Assembly: GCA_013154135.1 (NCBI GenBank)
Contig: JAADDB010000131.1
Location: 1-8,199, forward strand
Reading direction: 5' to 3'
Length of the DNA: 8,199 nt
Source: Chloroflexota bacterium
GTDB lineage: Bacteria > Chloroflexota > Anaerolineae > JAADDB01
Within the stretch, counting starts at the first letter, position 1, and every line of letters begins with the position of its first letter. The notes under the pieces are model-generated. The model saw only the letters and a program-made list of their open reading frames with translations, was not told the DNA's origin and made no database searches. This document shows, in pieces, positions 7,301-8,199 of the stretch. The translations under genes and the position numbers were made by a program.

Positions 7301-7766
7301 CGCGTGTCAGGAGGACGCGTTTGCCCCCAATGCCTCAAAGGACCAGGCCGCGCATCTCTTGCCGGGGACATATGCGGTCACCCTGTGCCCTGGGGAGGAG
7401 GATTGGTATTGGGCTGATGTGCCCGGACAGGGGGTGTGGGAGGTGACCATAGATTTTGAGCACATGTTGGGGGATTTGGATTTGTTCCTTTGGGATGGGG
7501 CAGGCGCTCACGTGGTGGAGCAGAGTACAGGCGTCACCAACCGGGAGTGGATTTCCCACACGTATACCACCTCGGACCGGGCGTATGTGCAGGTGAAGGG
7601 GTATGAGTTGGCCATGGGCGTTCCTTATACCCTGACGGCCCGTTGGGCCACCTTCACGCCCACCCCCACTCCGACGCCGACGGCCACGCCCACCCTGACG
7701 CCAACGCCTACTCCCACGCCTACTCCCACCCCCCGCCGCCAGTTTCTGCCGGAACTGCGGCGTTAG
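4359..7766 (+). CDS. Secreted mosaic protein: YCF48-type propeller, CBM9-like, SdrD-B-like, three PPC domains, Thr-Pro tail
   Basis: A protein of 1135 aa. Residues 1-32 form a signal peptide (MRVRWW, hydrophobic core, cleavage likely after PVLA). Residues about 50-350 hold seven YCF48/BNR blades (YTRDGGSTW, ATSDGGQTW, VSTDGGETW), one complete propeller. Residues about 355-568 are CBM9-like (LDGDVSEW, ALYLAFDIHDDVV, DDELEITFDGD). A Thr-Pro linker leads to an SdrD-B-like domain at 600-693 with DVNRNGQPDEGE. A second linker ends in RRLWLPVAARSF (718-729), a motif more usual at a C-terminus. Three PPC (bacterial pre-peptidase C-terminal) domains start at D751, D868 and D986; the first two open with DRFEPN, the third with DAFAPN, and all have GDLDL(Y/W/F)L. 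A Thr-Pro tail ends RRQFLPELRR. PPC domains usually accompany secreted peptidases, but no peptidase domain is present. The likely role is a surface or released binding protein with an unknown ligand. It shares modules with genes 1 and 2 and may be a fusion of two older proteins. Confidence 0.93.
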   Translation: MRVRWWLLVGVVGILFTAGMFLGRMADGPVLAAPGFSPPARPQTDGGVWRAVDLGVSRTLWDVAWGSPNRGFVVGDGGTLLKVEVYSGIYTETFSSGTSLSLYGVTSTDPEWAWVVGEGGFVARCYDNAKGCTPQTSHTTETLYDIALIRSGSVVDWGWAVGANGVIRYTRDGGSTWENQDQPGYTFYAIHAADEQHAWTGGVRLSDGKPAILATSDGGQTWHEVFVGSDSAAVQAIHGYQDTLWAVGESGLVLRSTDRGAHWTQVTAPSLPSSRLTGVWVSPGPAVGAEPMVWVTGENGLLLVSTDGGETWRQETTYTSASLWAVGCFNPYHGGLAVGDGGVALLHRMPARHFRAYRADVPPQLDGDVSEWRSMTGARLNGYTADFTGGGEVTRSLADYDIHLWAAWDDEALYLAFDIHDDVVREDNTPAKPWYDDELEITFDGDPIGLPDEGVDDWFDGTDHQYTVNPSLYLTDVGQTSHIPPGAIQVYSRTLPTGWSVEMRISREELGGGTFFAGKEWGFTWAYHDDDVGPPGSSWDTYYIWEGYKTYPDSADVLAEYGRLILSSEQAPWVPQTTPTPTWTPTATSTPTPTPLPAEGIIEGQVFQDVNRNGQPDEGEAGLAGAVVRALRNGSVLEGSVTTGEDGRFRFEHLPAGSYAITESPPAGYTSTTGRVRWVILEPGDQLSLLFGEAPAVTPTPTPTSTPSPTWTPTPEPRRLWLPVAARSFAPGRPRGRGVRPRMGDQACTPDRFEPNENVSQAKDVSPGVYEDLRVCPGDEDWFHVSLGRSDHLSVTIAFPTPQGDLDLYLMDASGRHALASSIHSGLAGEEHVEYTATVPTDAYIWVHGYRGASNEYRLLVEQEATDDRFEPNDTPQEATVIQPGTYRDLIIAPGNPDFFTFTVPPHTLIQAVILFSHAQGDLDLWLTNAAGHTVQSSTSSTDNERVVYASVSGGRYYLYVRGYRNAGNRYTLILRVEQQGACQEDAFAPNASKDQAAHLLPGTYAVTLCPGEEDWYWADVPGQGVWEVTIDFEHMLGDLDLFLWDGAGAHVVEQSTGVTNREWISHTYTTSDRAYVQVKGYELAMGVPYTLTARWATFTPTPTPTPTATPTLTPTPTPTPTPTPRRQFLPELRR
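6560..6584 (+). repeat. 9-bp inverted repeat inside gene 3, at a probable fusion junction
   Basis: TCGCGGGCG (6560-6568) and CGCCCGCGA (6576-6584) are exact reverse complements around a 7-nt loop. The stretch encodes an Arg/Gly/Pro-rich spacer with no domain character, between the internal RRLWLPVAAR tail and the first PPC domain. It could be a remnant of an intergenic hairpin that became coding. Confidence 0.5.
6609..7646 (+). repeat. Three tandem PPC-domain coding repeats in gene 3
   Basis: Three copies of about 117 codons begin at 6609, 6960 and 7314. The DNA word GGATTTGGAT, encoding part of GDLDL, occurs at 6770, 7121 and 7472, so the spacing is exactly 351 bp twice. Copies 1 and 2 are the closest (DRFEPNE and DRFEPND openings). 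Copies 1 and 3 keep a Cys pair (C748/C776 and C983/C1010) that copy 2 lacks. Tandem duplication followed by divergence explains the pattern. Confidence 0.85.
7650..7733 (+). repeat. Thr-Pro coding repeat at the 3' end of gene 3
   Basis: Twenty-eight codons of mostly Thr-Pro follow the third PPC domain directly and lead to the final RRQFLPELRR. Two shorter tracts of the same kind lie inside the gene, at about 6080-6146 and 6450-6509, flanking the SdrD-B-like domain. Confidence 0.88.
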
Positions 7767-7774
7767 GGAGTGGT

Positions 7775-7802
7775 GAGTAACGATTGACGAGTAACGATTA
7801 AG
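7775..7802 (+). repeat. Four-unit heptamer array behind gene 3
   Basis: Four units lie in perfect phase: GAGTAAC, GATTGAC, GAGTAAC, GATTAAG. They begin 8 bp after the stop codon of gene 3. The consensus GA(T/G)T(A/G)AC matches the array over the gene 2 stop and the one at 7938. The sequence GTAACTGGGCTGG (7808-7820) follows, near-identical to 4126-4138. Confidence 0.75.
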
Positions 7803-7839
7803 AGGGGGTAACTGGGCTGGCGGGAGAAGGCCCTGTTGG

Positions 7840-7902
7840 CCCGCTGAACGGGAAGCATGCTTGCGGGGAGCGGGATGGATCTCCTGCCGACGCATTCCCG
7901 CG
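7840..7902 (+). repeat. Two overlapping, mutually exclusive weak hairpins
   Basis: CCCGCT (7840-7845) can pair with AGCGGG (7869-7874). GCGGGA (7870-7875) can instead pair with TCCCGC (7897-7902). The two stems share bases and cannot form together. The first encloses the 10-bp palindrome AAGCATGCTT (7853-7862). Short stems like these arise by chance in GC-rich DNA, so the biological meaning is uncertain; there is no T-tract. Confidence 0.25.
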
Positions 7903-7937
7903 GTTCTCAGTAGCACCTCGGCGGCGGACGGGTCATG

Positions 7938-7958
7938 GAGTAACGATTAACGATTAAC
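7938..7958 (+). repeat. Three-unit heptamer array
   Basis: The units GAGTAAC, GATTAAC and GATTAAC are in perfect phase. The array sits at the switch from GC-rich to more AT-rich sequence, 135 bp after the previous array, which may mean that the 7803-7937 segment is a unit bounded by arrays. Confidence 0.75.
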
Positions 7959-8017
7959 CCAAGTTTTGCGCAATCAGATGCCATATCACAAAAAGCGCAT
8001 CAAAAAAAGCATTTCCG

Positions 8018-8092
8018 TGGTGGGACTATATGTAGTGGCTCATCTCCGGACAACCACTACATATAGACCAGCATCCGGATCGAGTCCCACCA
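8018..8092. repeat. Nested inverted repeat, possible structured RNA, terminator or element end
   Basis: The inner arms CTATATGTAGTGG (8026-8038) and CCACTACATATAG (8054-8066) are a perfect 13-bp inverted repeat with a 15-nt loop. The outer arms TGGTGGGACT (8018-8027) and AGTCCCACCA (8083-8092) are a perfect 10-bp inverted repeat enclosing it, sharing two bases with the inner arm. The hexamer TCCGGA, itself palindromic, occurs once in the loop (8045-8050) and once in the one-sided bulge (8074-8079). Read on the minus strand, the structure is followed after about 10 nt by seven T residues (8002-8008 on plus), so it could end a minus-strand transcript. I do not recognise it as any known riboswitch or insertion-sequence end. 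Confidence 0.65.
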
Positions 8093-8113
8093 TCTCGAAG
8101 AGTTCGACCAGGT

Positions 8114-8197
8114 TTAATCACGGATAAGCACTCCATATAGGCGATCACCACGAGACAGATAGGCGATTTCTCGGTCATGAAAGCTATCGCCAGGTGA
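8114..8197 (-). CDS. Possible C-terminal end of a minus-strand gene entering from the right edge
   Basis: Read on the minus strand, a frame is open from the window edge for 27 codons and stops with TAA (plus 8114-8116), ending in DRLYGVLIRD. The residue mix looks protein-like, and the nested inverted repeat with downstream T-runs lies where a terminator would be expected, 21 bp beyond the stop. The evidence is thin, because an open frame of this length is expected by chance and a second minus-strand frame is open across the same bases. No family is recognised. Confidence 0.15.
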   Translation of the reverse strand, partial: SPGDSFHDREIAYLSRGDRLYGVLIRD

Positions 8198-8199
8198 AA

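Larger units (their letters stand above)
7767..8199. other. Gene-poor 433-bp region after gene 3
   Basis: No convincing complete gene is seen. From left to right it holds a four-unit heptamer array, a stretch of weak GC-rich hairpins (about 7829-7902), a three-unit heptamer array, and then a more AT-rich part (112 of 239 bases G or C from 7961 by hand count, about 47%) with A-runs and a nested inverted repeat. A 49-codon plus-strand frame (7978-8127) and a 50-codon minus-strand frame (8026-8178) exist, but neither has a ribosome binding site or recognisable content. The change in composition may mark a boundary between the surface-protein cluster and unrelated DNA. Confidence 0.6.

Noticed and set aside
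7978..8127. 49-codon plus-strand frame starting MPYHKKRIKK
   Set aside because: No ribosome binding site, it crosses both arms of the inverted repeat, and its second half is Ser/Thr-rich without family resemblance.
8026..8178. 50-codon minus-strand frame starting MTEKSP
   Set aside because: No ribosome binding site, it ends within the inverted repeat, and it resembles nothing I recognise.

Overview
The window looks like chromosomal DNA from a GC-rich bacterium, most likely a thermophilic member of the Chloroflexota (Anaerolineae or a relative). This is an inference from style, not from a marker gene. The basis is large secreted mosaic proteins built from YCF48-type beta-propellers, CBM9-like, DNRLRE, SdrD-B-like and PPC domains, joined by long Thr-Pro linkers that end in a short Arg/Leu-Pro tail. 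No rRNA, tRNA, CRISPR array, transposase or enzyme with a recognisable active site is visible.

Layout: three large plus-strand genes fill positions 1-7766. Gene 1 (1-755, cut at its 5' end by the window) keeps the end of a DNRLRE-like module, a 113-codon Thr-Pro stalk, an SdrD-B-like domain and a short basic/hydrophobic tail. Gene 2 (758-4117, 1119 aa) has a signal peptide, fourteen YCF48/BNR blades (two seven-bladed propellers in tandem), a CBM9-like domain, a DNRLRE domain and a Thr-Pro tail. Its ribosome binding site lies inside the last codons of gene 1, so the two are probably co-transcribed and translationally coupled. A 241-bp gap follows, with two perfect hairpins. Gene 3 (4359-7766, 1135 aa) has a signal peptide, one seven-bladed propeller, a CBM9-like domain, an SdrD-B-like domain, an internal copy of the Arg/Leu-Pro tail, three tandem PPC domains and a final Thr-Pro tail.

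The three proteins share a pool of modules in different combinations. All should be exported and displayed on or released from the cell surface. They look like binding or structural proteins for carbohydrate or protein targets, since no catalytic domain is visible. The third gene looks like a fusion of two older secreted proteins, because a tail normally found at the C-terminus sits mid-protein, next to a palindrome.

The last 433 bp (7767-8199) have no convincing gene. They hold two short arrays of a degenerate 7-bp repeat (GATTAAC/GAGTAAC), also present over the stop codon of gene 2, several weak hairpins, and a 75-bp nested inverted repeat in a stretch of about 47% GC (hand count). A short minus-strand reading frame entering from the right edge may be the end of a convergent gene.
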